Below, piece by piece: positions 53,248-61,667 of a stretch of 64,000 bases of DNA. Below the pieces are notes generated by a model, which saw nothing but the letters and a program-made list of their open reading frames with translations, had not been told where the DNA came from and did no database searches. The position numbers and the translations under genes are program-made. Where the stretch lies: positions 1-64,000 of the forward strand of contig JAHDXT010000013.1 in NCBI GenBank assembly GCA_023384095.1. Reading direction: 5' to 3'. The stretch is from Hyphomicrobiaceae bacterium. Lineage in GTDB: Bacteria > Pseudomonadota > Alphaproteobacteria > Rhizobiales > Hyphomicrobiaceae. The stretch's first letter is position 1; the number at the start of each line of letters is the position of its first letter.

Positions 53248-53321
53248 AGTGTCCCGATTCCGAAGCTCGCCGATGCTCGATGCTGGCGCTCGGACCGAGC
53301 TTCGGAACCAAAAGGGACACT
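53248..53321. repeat. 74-bp imperfect palindrome upstream of the ECF operon
   Basis: Arms agtgtccc (53248-53255) and ttccgaagctc (53258-53268) are mirrored by gagcttcggaa (53297-53307) and gggacact (53314-53321). The 181-nt gap between the divergent-looking ends (sigma gene start 53213, EF-hand gene stop 53395) also carries a direct repeat ctagtgt at 53246-53252 and 53337-53343 and a smaller inverted repeat gatcgaga/tctcgatc (53350-53357, 53381-53388), near the EF-hand stop. The main palindrome looks like a dispersed element; a regulatory or terminator function is possible. Confidence 0.55.
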
Positions 53322-53394
53322 GGATTCATAGACTTGCTAGTGTGATTCAGATCGAGAAATTCGCTCGCAACCAAGCAATCTCTCGATCATCACC

Positions 53395-54198
53395 CTAGCG
53401 CAGAATGCCCCGGCCGCGCATCATCGGCGGCAGGTCCTCTTCCGTTATGCTGCCGTCGTTGTCGATGTCGCGCCTCGCGAAGCGCTCCTTGGCCGGCCTG
53501 TCGAACTCCTCGCGCGTGACCCGGCCGTCGCCGTCCTTGTCGAGCCGGCCCACGAGCCGATTGATTCTGCTCGTCACGCGCTCCTTGACCGCGGCCTCGA
53601 TCTCGCTGCCTTCGAGCAGCCCGCTCGAATTGAGATCCAGGCGATCGAACGCCCAGCCCATTCCGCGCTCGTGCATCCAGCCATGCCGCCGTCCTTCGCC
53701 GCGCATGCCATGGTCGCGCCCGCCGCGGCGGCCACGCCAGCCCCGCTCGCCGTCGTCCGGCCGCTCGGCACTTGCCATCCGATGGCGGCCAGACCGAGCG
53801 AACTCTTCCTTGCTGATCTTGCCATCGGAATCGGCGTCGAGCTGCCGCAGCATGACCTTGACCCAGTAATCGACGTTCAGGCGGTTTTCCGCCTCGAGCT
53901 CCTGGGCGTCGACAATGCCGTCCCCGTTCGAGTCGATACGCGTGAAGCCCGAACCGTGCACCGTCAATGCCTCGTCCAGGTTGATCGCGCCATCTCCGTT
54001 CGCATCGAGGCCCTTCAACCAGCCGGCGGCACGGCCGTGCCAGCCGAACCCATGGCCGCCGCCCATCTCGCCGAACATGGGGCCCATCCCCGGCCCGTGG
54101 CCGAAACCGCCGCGTTTCTCGCCAACGGCAGCTATAGCGGCGGCTCCGCCGGCGGCAACGAGCAGACCGGCGATTATGACCATCGTTCTCTTTCTCAT
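53395..54198 (-). CDS. Secreted protein with six EF-hand motifs
   Basis: A 267-residue protein with an N-terminal signal sequence (RKRTMVIIAGLLVAAGGAAAIA). Six EF-hand-like loops are visible: DANGDGAINLDE, DSNGDGIVDAQE, DADSDGKISKEE, DLNSSGLLEGSE (weak), DKDGDGRVTREE and DIDNDGSITEED. A Gly/His/Arg-rich linker (GERGWRGRRGGRDHGMRGEG...) separates hands 3 and 4. Likely a periplasmic or surface calcium-binding protein. ATG 54198 is chosen because GGAGAGAGAG precedes it; the frame opens 15 codons earlier. It is on the same strand as the sigma operon just downstream. Confidence 0.82.
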   Translation of the reverse strand: MRKRTMVIIAGLLVAAGGAAAIAAVGEKRGGFGHGPGMGPMFGEMGGGHGFGWHGRAAGWLKGLDANGDGAINLDEALTVHGSGFTRIDSNGDGIVDAQELEAENRLNVDYWVKVMLRQLDADSDGKISKEEFARSGRHRMASAERPDDGERGWRGRRGGRDHGMRGEGRRHGWMHERGMGWAFDRLDLNSSGLLEGSEIEAAVKERVTSRINRLVGRLDKDGDGRVTREEFDRPAKERFARRDIDNDGSITEEDLPPMMRGRGILR

Positions 54199-54280
54199 AC
54201 TCTCTCTCCAGAGGTCGCGTGCTGGTGCTCCCCAGCCATTCAAGAACGAAGCGCCCTTACCGAATCCGTCGCGGCGGCGC

Positions 54281-57220
54281 TCACACGACGACGCGGTCGA
54301 ACAGGCTCGCCGTCTCGGCGAGCGTCATGCGCAGGTCGGCCTCGAGCCGCTCGAAGCCGGGCGCATCCGCCGCCCGCGCCAGGAGGTCCTTCAGCCCCTG
54401 CGAGGCCTGCTCGGGCCGGAACGGGCCGTCCACGCACAACCTGACGATCTGGGTGAGGTCGTTGAGCAAGCGCGCGGCAGGGATCAGGATTGCGCCGCCG
54501 CCCGCGGGGATGAGGCCTTCGCTGTCGAGCTTCTGCAATGCGCGAACGGTGTTCTGGTCGAGGACGCCTGGGTGCTCCGCTGCATGCACGAGTTGCAGGT
54601 GCTGGGCCATGAACTCCATGTCGACGATCCCGCCGCGCACCTGCTTCAGGTCCCAAGGCTCTTGCGTCCCCTTTTCAGCGGCGATCCTGCCGCGCATCTC
54701 GCGGACGTCGGCCGCGGTCCTGGCCCGGTCCCGCGCCCCGACCAGCACCTCGCGGATCGCCTCCTCGACCTTCGCCCGCATATCGGGAGCACCCGTTATC
54801 ACCCGCGCCCGCGTCAGAGCCATGTGCTCCCACGTCCAGGCGGACCTGGCCTGGTACTCGATGAAGCTGGAGAGCTGGGTCGCCACCGGCCCCTTCTGGC
54901 CGGAGGGCCTGAGCCGCATGTCGACCTCGTAGAGCTGCCCCTCAGCCGTCGGCGACGACAGGGTGCTGATGAGGCGCTGAGTCAGACGGGCGTAGTACTG
55001 GCTCGGCGGCAGCGGACGGGGACCGTCGGACTGCACCGCGCCGGAGTCGAAGTCATAGACGACGATGAGGTCCAGATCGGATGCCGCCGTCATCTCGCGC
55101 CCGCCGAGCTTGCCCATGGCGACGACCGCAGCCGCCCCGCCCGGGACGCGGCCGTGCACGCGCGCGAAATCGCGCTCGACAGCGTCCTGCAGCACATGGA
55201 TCAAATGATCCGCCAGCAGGGCATAGGCGCCGCCCGCCTGCGAGGCGACGATGATGCCCGACAGGATGCGCACGCCGATCAGGAAAGCCTGCTCGTTGCC
55301 GATGACGCGCGCGCGGTCGAGCACCTCCTGAAAGTCGGCGGCGGTTTCGATCTCCTCCCGGATCAGCGCGTCGAGCTCCTCTCCAGTCGGAAGCGTGCCG
55401 ATGACCCGCGGGTCGAGCACGGCGTCGAGCACCCGTCGACGCCGGCTCAGGATGCGCGCGAGCCGGGGGGCGGAGCCCATGATGTCGGCGACGAGCCGCA
55501 GCAGGCCCGGGTTGGCTCTGAGCAGGGAGAAGAGCTGAACCCCCGCCGGCAATTGCGCCAGGAAGCGGTCGAAGCCCGCGAACGCGGAGTCGGGATTGGC
55601 CGTCTGCGCCAGCGCCTCGATGAGCACCGCCTGCACCTCGGTCAGCCGCTCGCGCGCCTTGGCGCTGCGCACGGCCGGGTAGCGGCCGTGGTGCCATCCC
55701 CGCATGGTGGCGATCACCTGATGCGGCTGCGAATAGCCCATCCTGGCGAGCGCCTCGAGCGTCTGCGGGTCGTCCGACTCGCCTGCGAACACCATGTTGG
55801 CGCCGCCGCGGGTCAGCTCGGGCATGTCCTCGAAAAGGGCCGCATAATGCCGCTGCACCAGCTCGAGGTGCTCGACCAGTGCAGTGGAGAACTCGGCCGT
55901 CGAGGGGTAGCCGGCGAAGCGGGCGAAGGCCGCCAGTGCCTCGTGCGAGTCCGGCAGCTCATGCGTCTGCTCGTCGGCGACCATCTGCAAGCGGTGCTCT
56001 ATGCCGCGCAGGTAGACGTAGCTTCGGGCCAGGTCGTCGCGGACGTGCGGCTTGATCCAGCCCCGCGCAGCAAGCCGGTCGAGCGCGACGAGCGTTTCCG
56101 GTGCCCGCAGATCGGACTGACGCCCCCCCGCGATGAGCTGCTGAGTCTGGGCGAAGAACTCGATCTCGCGGATGCCGCCGCGCCCGAGCTTGATGTTGTG
56201 GCCGGCGACTCCGATCTCGCCGAAGCCGCGATGCGCATGTATCTGGCGCTTCATGGCGTGGATGTCGGCGATCGCAGCGAAATCGAGGTATTTGCGCCAG
56301 ATGAAGGGGGCGAGCCCGCCGAGCAGCGCCTCGCCGGTTTCGATATCGCCGGCCACGGGGCGCGCCTTGATCATGGCGGCGCGCTCCCAGTTCTGACCGA
56401 AGCTCTCATAGTAGGTGAGCGCCGCATCGGAGGACAGCGCGATCTGGGTGGCGCCGGGATCTGGGCGCAGCCTGAGATCCGTGCGGAACACGTAGCCGTC
56501 GCCCGTCCGCTCCTGCAGGATGCGCACGAGCTCGCGTGTCATGCGCACCAGGAACAGCTGCGGCTCCAGACCGTCGCGAAGCCTCAGCCGCTCCCGGTCA
56601 TAGAAGACGATGAGGTCGATGTCGCTCGAGTAGTTGAGCTCGCGGGCGCCGTACTTGCCCATGCCGAGCACGACGTACCCCGAGCTGCGCTCGGGGGCGG
56701 GGTCGCCGGGCGCGAGCCAGCTCCCGTTGGCGACCGCCTGCCGGAACAGAAAGCGCACGGCGTGCTGCACAGCCGAATCGGCGGCCTCGGTCAGCGTGCC
56801 GGTCACGTCCGCCAACTCCCAGACGCCGCCGAGGTCGGCAAGCGCCGTCAGCAGCGCAATCTCGTTCTTGAACCCGCGCAGGGCCGCCATCAGCGCGGCG
56901 GCGGTCGCGGCCTCGTCGGCCTGCGGCGCGACATCGGCGAGCAGCGTGGCCCGGGTCGCCTCTGGGGCGCGGGAGAGCACGCGCACGAGGCGGTCCGTAT
57001 CGCGCCGGGCAAGCGCTGCGACGTACGGCGAGCCGGCAAAAACGCCACCAAGCAGACGCCGGACCGGCTCCGTCATGATGAAGCCGGCGGACGCGGCGGC
57101 CTCGGCCATTTGCGCCTCGAGCTCGCCGACCGCGCCCGCGATGCGCGCGTCCTCGATGCCGAGCGGGGCTCGCCGTATGCGGCTGTGAAGCGGGCCTGGC
57201 GCGCCCGGCAGTGCGGTCAT
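54281..57220 (-). CDS. glnE: Bifunctional glutamine-synthetase adenylyltransferase/deadenylase
   Basis: A 979-residue GlnE with two nucleotidyltransferase domains. The N-terminal one has GMGKYGARELNYSSDIDLIVFYD (residues 186-208), the C-terminal one AMGKLGGREMTAASDLDLIVVYD near residue 700-720; both keep the paired Asp metal ligands. Each domain is followed by the GlnD-PII-like helical domain. It switches glutamine synthetase off and on in response to PII proteins, setting nitrogen assimilation. The start overlaps the kinase gene stop by 4 nt (ATGA), an operon layout known in rhizobia. Confidence 0.95.
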   Translation of the reverse strand: MTALPGAPGPLHSRIRRAPLGIEDARIAGAVGELEAQMAEAAASAGFIMTEPVRRLLGGVFAGSPYVAALARRDTDRLVRVLSRAPEATRATLLADVAPQADEAATAAALMAALRGFKNEIALLTALADLGGVWELADVTGTLTEAADSAVQHAVRFLFRQAVANGSWLAPGDPAPERSSGYVVLGMGKYGARELNYSSDIDLIVFYDRERLRLRDGLEPQLFLVRMTRELVRILQERTGDGYVFRTDLRLRPDPGATQIALSSDAALTYYESFGQNWERAAMIKARPVAGDIETGEALLGGLAPFIWRKYLDFAAIADIHAMKRQIHAHRGFGEIGVAGHNIKLGRGGIREIEFFAQTQQLIAGGRQSDLRAPETLVALDRLAARGWIKPHVRDDLARSYVYLRGIEHRLQMVADEQTHELPDSHEALAAFARFAGYPSTAEFSTALVEHLELVQRHYAALFEDMPELTRGGANMVFAGESDDPQTLEALARMGYSQPHQVIATMRGWHHGRYPAVRSAKARERLTEVQAVLIEALAQTANPDSAFAGFDRFLAQLPAGVQLFSLLRANPGLLRLVADIMGSAPRLARILSRRRRVLDAVLDPRVIGTLPTGEELDALIREEIETAADFQEVLDRARVIGNEQAFLIGVRILSGIIVASQAGGAYALLADHLIHVLQDAVERDFARVHGRVPGGAAAVVAMGKLGGREMTAASDLDLIVVYDFDSGAVQSDGPRPLPPSQYYARLTQRLISTLSSPTAEGQLYEVDMRLRPSGQKGPVATQLSSFIEYQARSAWTWEHMALTRARVITGAPDMRAKVEEAIREVLVGARDRARTAADVREMRGRIAAEKGTQEPWDLKQVRGGIVDMEFMAQHLQLVHAAEHPGVLDQNTVRALQKLDSEGLIPAGGGAILIPAARLLNDLTQIVRLCVDGPFRPEQASQGLKDLLARAADAPGFERLEADLRMTLAETASLFDRVVV

Positions 57221-58668
57221 GAGTCAACCATCGCTCTGGTCCCGGGCGGCTGGCCCTCGCGCGCGTGTAGCACGGCCGGAACCGGCCAGGAGAGCACAAC
57301 GCGCAGGCCCGGGCGGTTATCCTCCAGCCGGACCGATCCTTTGTGCAACCGGAGGACAGCCGCCACCAGGCTGAGGCCGAGACCGGTCCCCGGCTCGGTG
57401 CGGCTGGCCTCCAGCCGGACGAACCGCTTCAGAGCGCGCTCGCGATCGAGCGACGGGATTCCCGGCCCGTTGTCGGCGACCGCCAGCTCGACGCGATCGG
57501 CCTTCTGCGCCAGCACCACCTCGATCTCACTGGCCCCGCCGCCCGACGGCCGACCGCCGTATTTGATGGCGTTGTCGAGGACGTTCGCGACGGCCTGCCC
57601 GATGAGCTGCCGATTGGCCCGCACCAGGATCTCGCCGTCCGCGTGAAACCTCAGCCGCCGATGGCTTTCCTCGGCATGCGGCTCGTAGAGCTCGACCACG
57701 TCGCGCACCAGAGCCGTCAGGTCGAAGGTCTCCATGGTCTCGTCCACCGCGCCGGCCTCGAGCCGCGCGATCAGCAGCAGGGCGTTGAACGTCTTTATGA
57801 TCTCGTCGGCCTCATCGATCGTGCGCCCGAGGCCTTCCCGGTAGTCCTCGGCGGTGTGCGCTTCGCGAAGCGCCGCCTCGGCCCGGTTGCGTAGTCGGTT
57901 GAGCGGCGTCTTGAGGTCGTGGGCGATGTTGTCGGAGACTTCGCGCAGCCCCGCCATCAGCTGCTCGATCCTGTCCAGCATCTGATTGAGATTGCGCGCC
58001 AGCTCGTCGAGCTCGTCGCCGGAGCCGCTGGAGGCGATGCGCCGCGACAGATCGCCGGTCATGATCGACTCGCTGGTCGCGGTGATCGCTGCAATCCGTT
58101 TCAGGATCTGGCGGCTCGCCGCGATCCCGCCTGCGAGCCCGATGAGCACCAGCAGCCCGAACCCGGCGATGAACAGCGTCCGCACCCGCCCGATGAACTC
58201 TCGCTGCTCCTCGACATCGCGCGCGACGAGGAGCTGCCGACCTCCATCCAGTGTCACAGGCACGCCGATGGCAAAACGCTCATGGGTCTCCAGACCGGGC
58301 TCGGGGGTGTAGCGGAACAGCCCGCCGGCGCCGTCCCGCAGCTCGGGGGGCCAGCGGTTGAGATTGCCCGCGATCCTGCCTGCCCCGACGTCAGCCAGGA
58401 AATACAGGTGTGTCCGGCCCGCCCAGCTGCGCTCGGCGACAGCATCGGCGACCGACGCAGGACCTTGCATCCGGGCAAGAGTCTCGAGCTGCTCCGCCTC
58501 GGCCGAGATGGTCGTGAGAACCTGCCGTGTCAGCAGCTCGTTCGTCTGCCAGACGATCGCCCCGGCGATGACCGCCGCCACCGTCACGAACAACGCGACA
58601 TAAGCCGCCATCATCCGGAACGCCGTCGTCCGGCCGAGTCGCGGCTGCGGCTTAGCTCTTGCCTGCAC
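57217..58668 (-). CDS. Sensor histidine kinase
   Basis: A 483-residue membrane kinase. Two hydrophobic segments flank a periplasmic domain of about 120 residues (TM1 near 20-40, TM2 near 165-185); a HAMP domain follows, then the phospho-accepting His250 (DNIAHDLKTPLNRLRNRAE) and an ATPase domain with VANVLDNAIKYGG, VADNGPGIPSLD and GTGLGLSLVAAVL. Its regulator is encoded directly upstream (17-nt overlap) and glnE directly downstream. The signal is unknown; proximity to degP suggests envelope stress. Confidence 0.9.
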   Translation of the reverse strand: MQARAKPQPRLGRTTAFRMMAAYVALFVTVAAVIAGAIVWQTNELLTRQVLTTISAEAEQLETLARMQGPASVADAVAERSWAGRTHLYFLADVGAGRIAGNLNRWPPELRDGAGGLFRYTPEPGLETHERFAIGVPVTLDGGRQLLVARDVEEQREFIGRVRTLFIAGFGLLVLIGLAGGIAASRQILKRIAAITATSESIMTGDLSRRIASSGSGDELDELARNLNQMLDRIEQLMAGLREVSDNIAHDLKTPLNRLRNRAEAALREAHTAEDYREGLGRTIDEADEIIKTFNALLLIARLEAGAVDETMETFDLTALVRDVVELYEPHAEESHRRLRFHADGEILVRANRQLIGQAVANVLDNAIKYGGRPSGGGASEIEVVLAQKADRVELAVADNGPGIPSLDRERALKRFVRLEASRTEPGTGLGLSLVAAVLRLHKGSVRLEDNRPGLRVVLSWPVPAVLHAREGQPPGTRAMVDS

Positions 58669-59332
58669 TGATCATGTACCCCGCTCCACGAATGGTGTGC
58701 AGCAGGGATTCCTCGAAGTTCTTGTCGATCTTGGATCTGAGCCGGGAGATGTGCACGTCGATGACGTTGGTCTGTGGATCGAAGTGGTAGTCCCAGACGT
58801 GCTCGAGCAGCATGGTGCGCGTTACCACCTGGCCGGCATGCCGCATCAGGTACTCGAGCAGCCGGAACTCGCGCGGCTGCAGCGCGACCGGCTCGCCGGC
58901 CCGCGTGACGCGGTGCGACAGCCGATCGAGAACGAGATCCCCCACCACGTACCTGGTCTGCTGCTCCTGCGGATCGCCGCGCCGGGAAAGAGCCTCGATG
59001 CGCGCGAGCAACTCCGAGAATGCGTAGGGCTTGGTCAGGTAGTCGTCACCGCCGGCGCGAAGTCCTTTCACCTTGTCGTCGACCTCGCCGAGAGCGGACA
59101 GGATCAGGACCGGCGTGCGGACGCCGTCGGCGCGCAGCTTGCGAACCACCGACAGGCCGTCGAGCCTGGGCAGCATGCGGTCGACGATCAGCACGTCGAA
59201 TCCCCCCTCCAGCGCCGCCGCGAGCCCATCCTCGCCGTCGTGCGCCAGCTCGGCGGAGTGGCCGCTCTCCTTCAACGCCTTCTGCAGGAAGTGGGCCGTC
59301 TCGCGTTCATCTTCGATCACGAGCACTCGCAT
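58652..59332 (-). CDS. OmpR-family response regulator
   Basis: A 226-residue regulator with phospho-accepting Asp51 (VLIVDRMLPRLDG), conserved Thr/Ser and Lys (LTKPYAFSELLARIEAL), and a winged-helix C-terminus (LQPREFRLLEYLMRHAGQVVTRTMLLEHVWDYHFDPQTNVIDVHISRLR). The sequence is close to CusR/PhoB-type regulators that pair with kinases carrying short periplasmic sensors. It is the first gene of the pair, 110 nt after degP. Targets are unknown. Confidence 0.9.
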   Translation of the reverse strand: MRVLVIEDERETAHFLQKALKESGHSAELAHDGEDGLAAALEGGFDVLIVDRMLPRLDGLSVVRKLRADGVRTPVLILSALGEVDDKVKGLRAGGDDYLTKPYAFSELLARIEALSRRGDPQEQQTRYVVGDLVLDRLSHRVTRAGEPVALQPREFRLLEYLMRHAGQVVTRTMLLEHVWDYHFDPQTNVIDVHISRLRSKIDKNFEESLLHTIRGAGYMISAGKS

Positions 59333-59442
59333 GTATTGCCCGAATATTCGAGGAATCGATCGCCCAGGAAAGACGAAACGGGGCGGCCTTGTCCAGATGC
59401 CTGGATCGGGCCCGCCCCGCTCGTGACTGGTTGTGTCGGTCG

Positions 59443-61008
59443 TCAGCCCTTCATCTGCACGGCCACCACCCGTTTCTGATCGCCCGAGCGGACGCTCAGC
59501 AGGACGGCCTTCCGGCCCAATCCTCTGGCGGCCTTGACGGCGCTATCCACATCCGCAGGGGTGGAGACGGTCTGGCTGTTGACCTGCAGGATCACGTCGC
59601 CGGACTTCAAGCCTTTGGTCGCGGCATCCGAGCTCGGATCGACCTCGGTGACCTGCACGCCCTCCGGCTTCGCGCCCTGCTGCGCCTGTGCGGGTGCCAG
59701 CGTCAGACCGAGCGCGTTCATCTCGGGGGTCGCGCCGCCCTGCTCGAGCCGCGCGATCTCCTCGCGGCTGCCGGGGAAGGTGCCGAGCGTGACCTTCACG
59801 TTCATCTGCTGGTTGTTGCGCAGGAGCTTCACGTCGACCGTCGACTTGGGGTCGAGCTCGGCGATCTTGCGAGCCAGCTCACGGCTGTCGCTGATGGGAT
59901 CGCCGTTGATCGCCAGGATCGCGTCCTGGCTCCTCAGGCCGGCGGCAGCGGCAGGGCCATTCGGCGTGACGTCGTTGACGAGCGCCCCTTTAGGCTCCGC
60001 AAGCCCAAGGCTCGCAGCGGTGTCCTCGTCGATGGTCTGGATCCGAACGCCGAGCCAGCCGCGGCTGACGCTGCCGTTCTTCTGGAGCTGAGCCACGACT
60101 TCGGTGGCCGTGCTGGCCGGCACCGCGAAGGCAATACCGACATTGCCGCCGGACGGGCTGTAGATCGCCGTGTTGACGCCGACCACCTCGCCATCGAGGT
60201 TGAAGGTCGGGCCGCCAGAGTTGCCGCGGTTCACCGCTGCGTCGATCTGCATGAAGTCGTACGGTCCGGAGCCGATGTCGCGTGCAAGCGCCGAGACGAT
60301 GCCCGCCGTCACCGTGCCGCCGAGGCCGAACGGATTGCCGACCGCGAGCACCCAGTCGCCGACCCGCGGCGGCCCGGAGGCGAACTTGACGTAGGGGAAC
60401 GTCTTGTCAGGCGCGTTGATCTTGAGCAGCGCCAGGTCCGTGCGCGGGTCCGTGCCGACGACGTCCGCCTCGTACTTGTGCTGCTCGTCGAAGGTGACCG
60501 TCACCTTGCTGGCGTCGTCGATCACGTGGTTGTTGGTGACGACGAATCCGTCAGCCGTGATCACGAAGCCGGACCCAGTCGCCTGCCGCGGCCGCGGCAT
60601 GGGCCTCATGCCCTGGCCCGGGTTGGGCGTTCCGCGGAATTCCCTCGGCAGGTTCTTGAAGAAATCGTGCAGAGGATGATCCTCCGGCAGGTCCGGGAAC
60701 CCTTCGGGCAGACCGCGTGGACCCTGGCGGCGCTCGCCGCTCGCAACCCGGGCATTGCCGTTGACCACATTGATGCTGACGACGGCCGGCTTCACCCGCT
60801 CGACGACGTCGGCGAACGTCAGCGGCGCCCTGCCCGGCATCTGGATGCCCGTGCCTTCGGCCTTGAGCTGCGCGTGAACCGGAACGGATGGCGAAATGGC
60901 GGCGAGCGCCAGTGCGCTGGCGCCAGCAAACGCCGCGATCAGCGGCACCCGCACCCGGCGCGGCAGCCGGATCATCAGGGCGCTAGTCCTGTCGTTCTTG
61001 TTCGGCAT
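59443..61008 (-). CDS. degP: Periplasmic serine protease DegP/HtrA
   Basis: A 521-residue Do-family protease-chaperone with an export signal at residues 20-47 (VPLIAAFAGASALALAAI...HAQ). The catalytic triad is His161 (TNNHVID), Asp191 (RTDLALLKI) and Ser264 (GNSGGPTF); two PDZ domains follow (GLRSQDAILAINGDPI and GLKSGDVILQVNSQTV). It degrades or refolds misfolded envelope proteins. Start ATG 61008 has GGAG 7 nt upstream; 61035 is an earlier in-frame ATG. It sits between the ccm genes and a two-component system, a conserved order in Hyphomicrobiales. Confidence 0.95.
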   Translation of the reverse strand: MPNKNDRTSALMIRLPRRVRVPLIAAFAGASALALAAISPSVPVHAQLKAEGTGIQMPGRAPLTFADVVERVKPAVVSINVVNGNARVASGERRQGPRGLPEGFPDLPEDHPLHDFFKNLPREFRGTPNPGQGMRPMPRPRQATGSGFVITADGFVVTNNHVIDDASKVTVTFDEQHKYEADVVGTDPRTDLALLKINAPDKTFPYVKFASGPPRVGDWVLAVGNPFGLGGTVTAGIVSALARDIGSGPYDFMQIDAAVNRGNSGGPTFNLDGEVVGVNTAIYSPSGGNVGIAFAVPASTATEVVAQLQKNGSVSRGWLGVRIQTIDEDTAASLGLAEPKGALVNDVTPNGPAAAAGLRSQDAILAINGDPISDSRELARKIAELDPKSTVDVKLLRNNQQMNVKVTLGTFPGSREEIARLEQGGATPEMNALGLTLAPAQAQQGAKPEGVQVTEVDPSSDAATKGLKSGDVILQVNSQTVSTPADVDSAVKAARGLGRKAVLLSVRSGDQKRVVAVQMKG

Positions 61009-61135
61009 CAAGATGCTCCTCTCTTTCCAAGTCACGGAACGAACTTGGATCGAAATGTAGGTCGCGCTGCCTTACGGCGGTGTTTCGGGAAGGTTAAATT
61101 CCTGTAAGGTCCGCAAGATCGGGCGGCCGGCGATT

Positions 61136-61663
61136 TCATGGGTCGGTCGAGCTTTCGCGGGCGGGCGAGGGCTGGCCGTCGTCCTGTGCCAGCAGCCTGC
61201 GGAGCCTCTCTTCCTCGTCGCGTGTAAGCTCGCGGCTGGCATCCCGAGGCAGCGCCCGGGCCCGCCCGAGCTGCCGGATGACCAGGACAGCGGCCCCGCC
61301 GAGGACGAGGAGCGGCGTCAGCCACAACAGGACCGTGCGACCGTCGAACGGCGGCTTGAGCAGGACGAACGTGCCGTAGCGCTCGACCAGGAAACGCTTC
61401 ACCGCCTCGTCGCTGTCGCCCGCCACCAGGCGCTCGCGCAGAAGCAGGCGGAGATCGCGCGCCAGCGGGGCGTTGGAATCGTCGATCGACTGGTTCTGGC
61501 AAACGACGCAGCGCAGCTCGGCCGAAAGCTCGCGCGCGCGCGCCTCGAGGACTGGATCGCTCAGCACCTCGTCGGGCTGGACGGCCAAGACCGTTGCAGA
61601 CACCAGCAGCATGAAGGGAAGCACCAGCAGCCGCACCGCCGCCCGGCAGGAATGAAGCGTCAT
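61136..61663 (-). CDS. ccmH: Cytochrome c-type biogenesis protein CcmH (CycL)
   Basis: A 175-residue membrane-anchored thiol reductase that presents apocytochrome c with its heme-binding cysteines reduced. After an N-terminal signal (LLVLPFMLLVSATVLA), the motif LRCVVCQNQSIDDSNAPLARDLR contains the redox pair; a C-terminal membrane segment (LWLTPLLVLGGAAVLVI) anchors it. It follows ccmF by 4 nt and precedes degP by about 127 nt. Confidence 0.93.
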   Translation of the reverse strand: MTLHSCRAAVRLLVLPFMLLVSATVLAVQPDEVLSDPVLEARARELSAELRCVVCQNQSIDDSNAPLARDLRLLLRERLVAGDSDEAVKRFLVERYGTFVLLKPPFDGRTVLLWLTPLLVLGGAAVLVIRQLGRARALPRDASRELTRDEEERLRRLLAQDDGQPSPARESSTDP

Positions 61664-61667
61664 CGCA

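Noticed and set aside
54240-54280. Extended N-terminus of the EF-hand gene and its start inside the glnE 3' region
   Set aside because: The ATG at 54198 has a strong ribosome-binding site and a proper signal peptide; the earlier ATG does not.
53915-57646. A 1243-codon plus-strand frame opposite glnE
   Set aside because: Pure antisense frame of a GC-rich gene; composition is Leu/Arg/His-rich without any motif, while glnE has both catalytic domains intact on the other strand.
59020-61107. A 695-codon plus-strand frame opposite degP
   Set aside because: Antisense shadow; the protease triad and PDZ domains are clearly on the minus strand.
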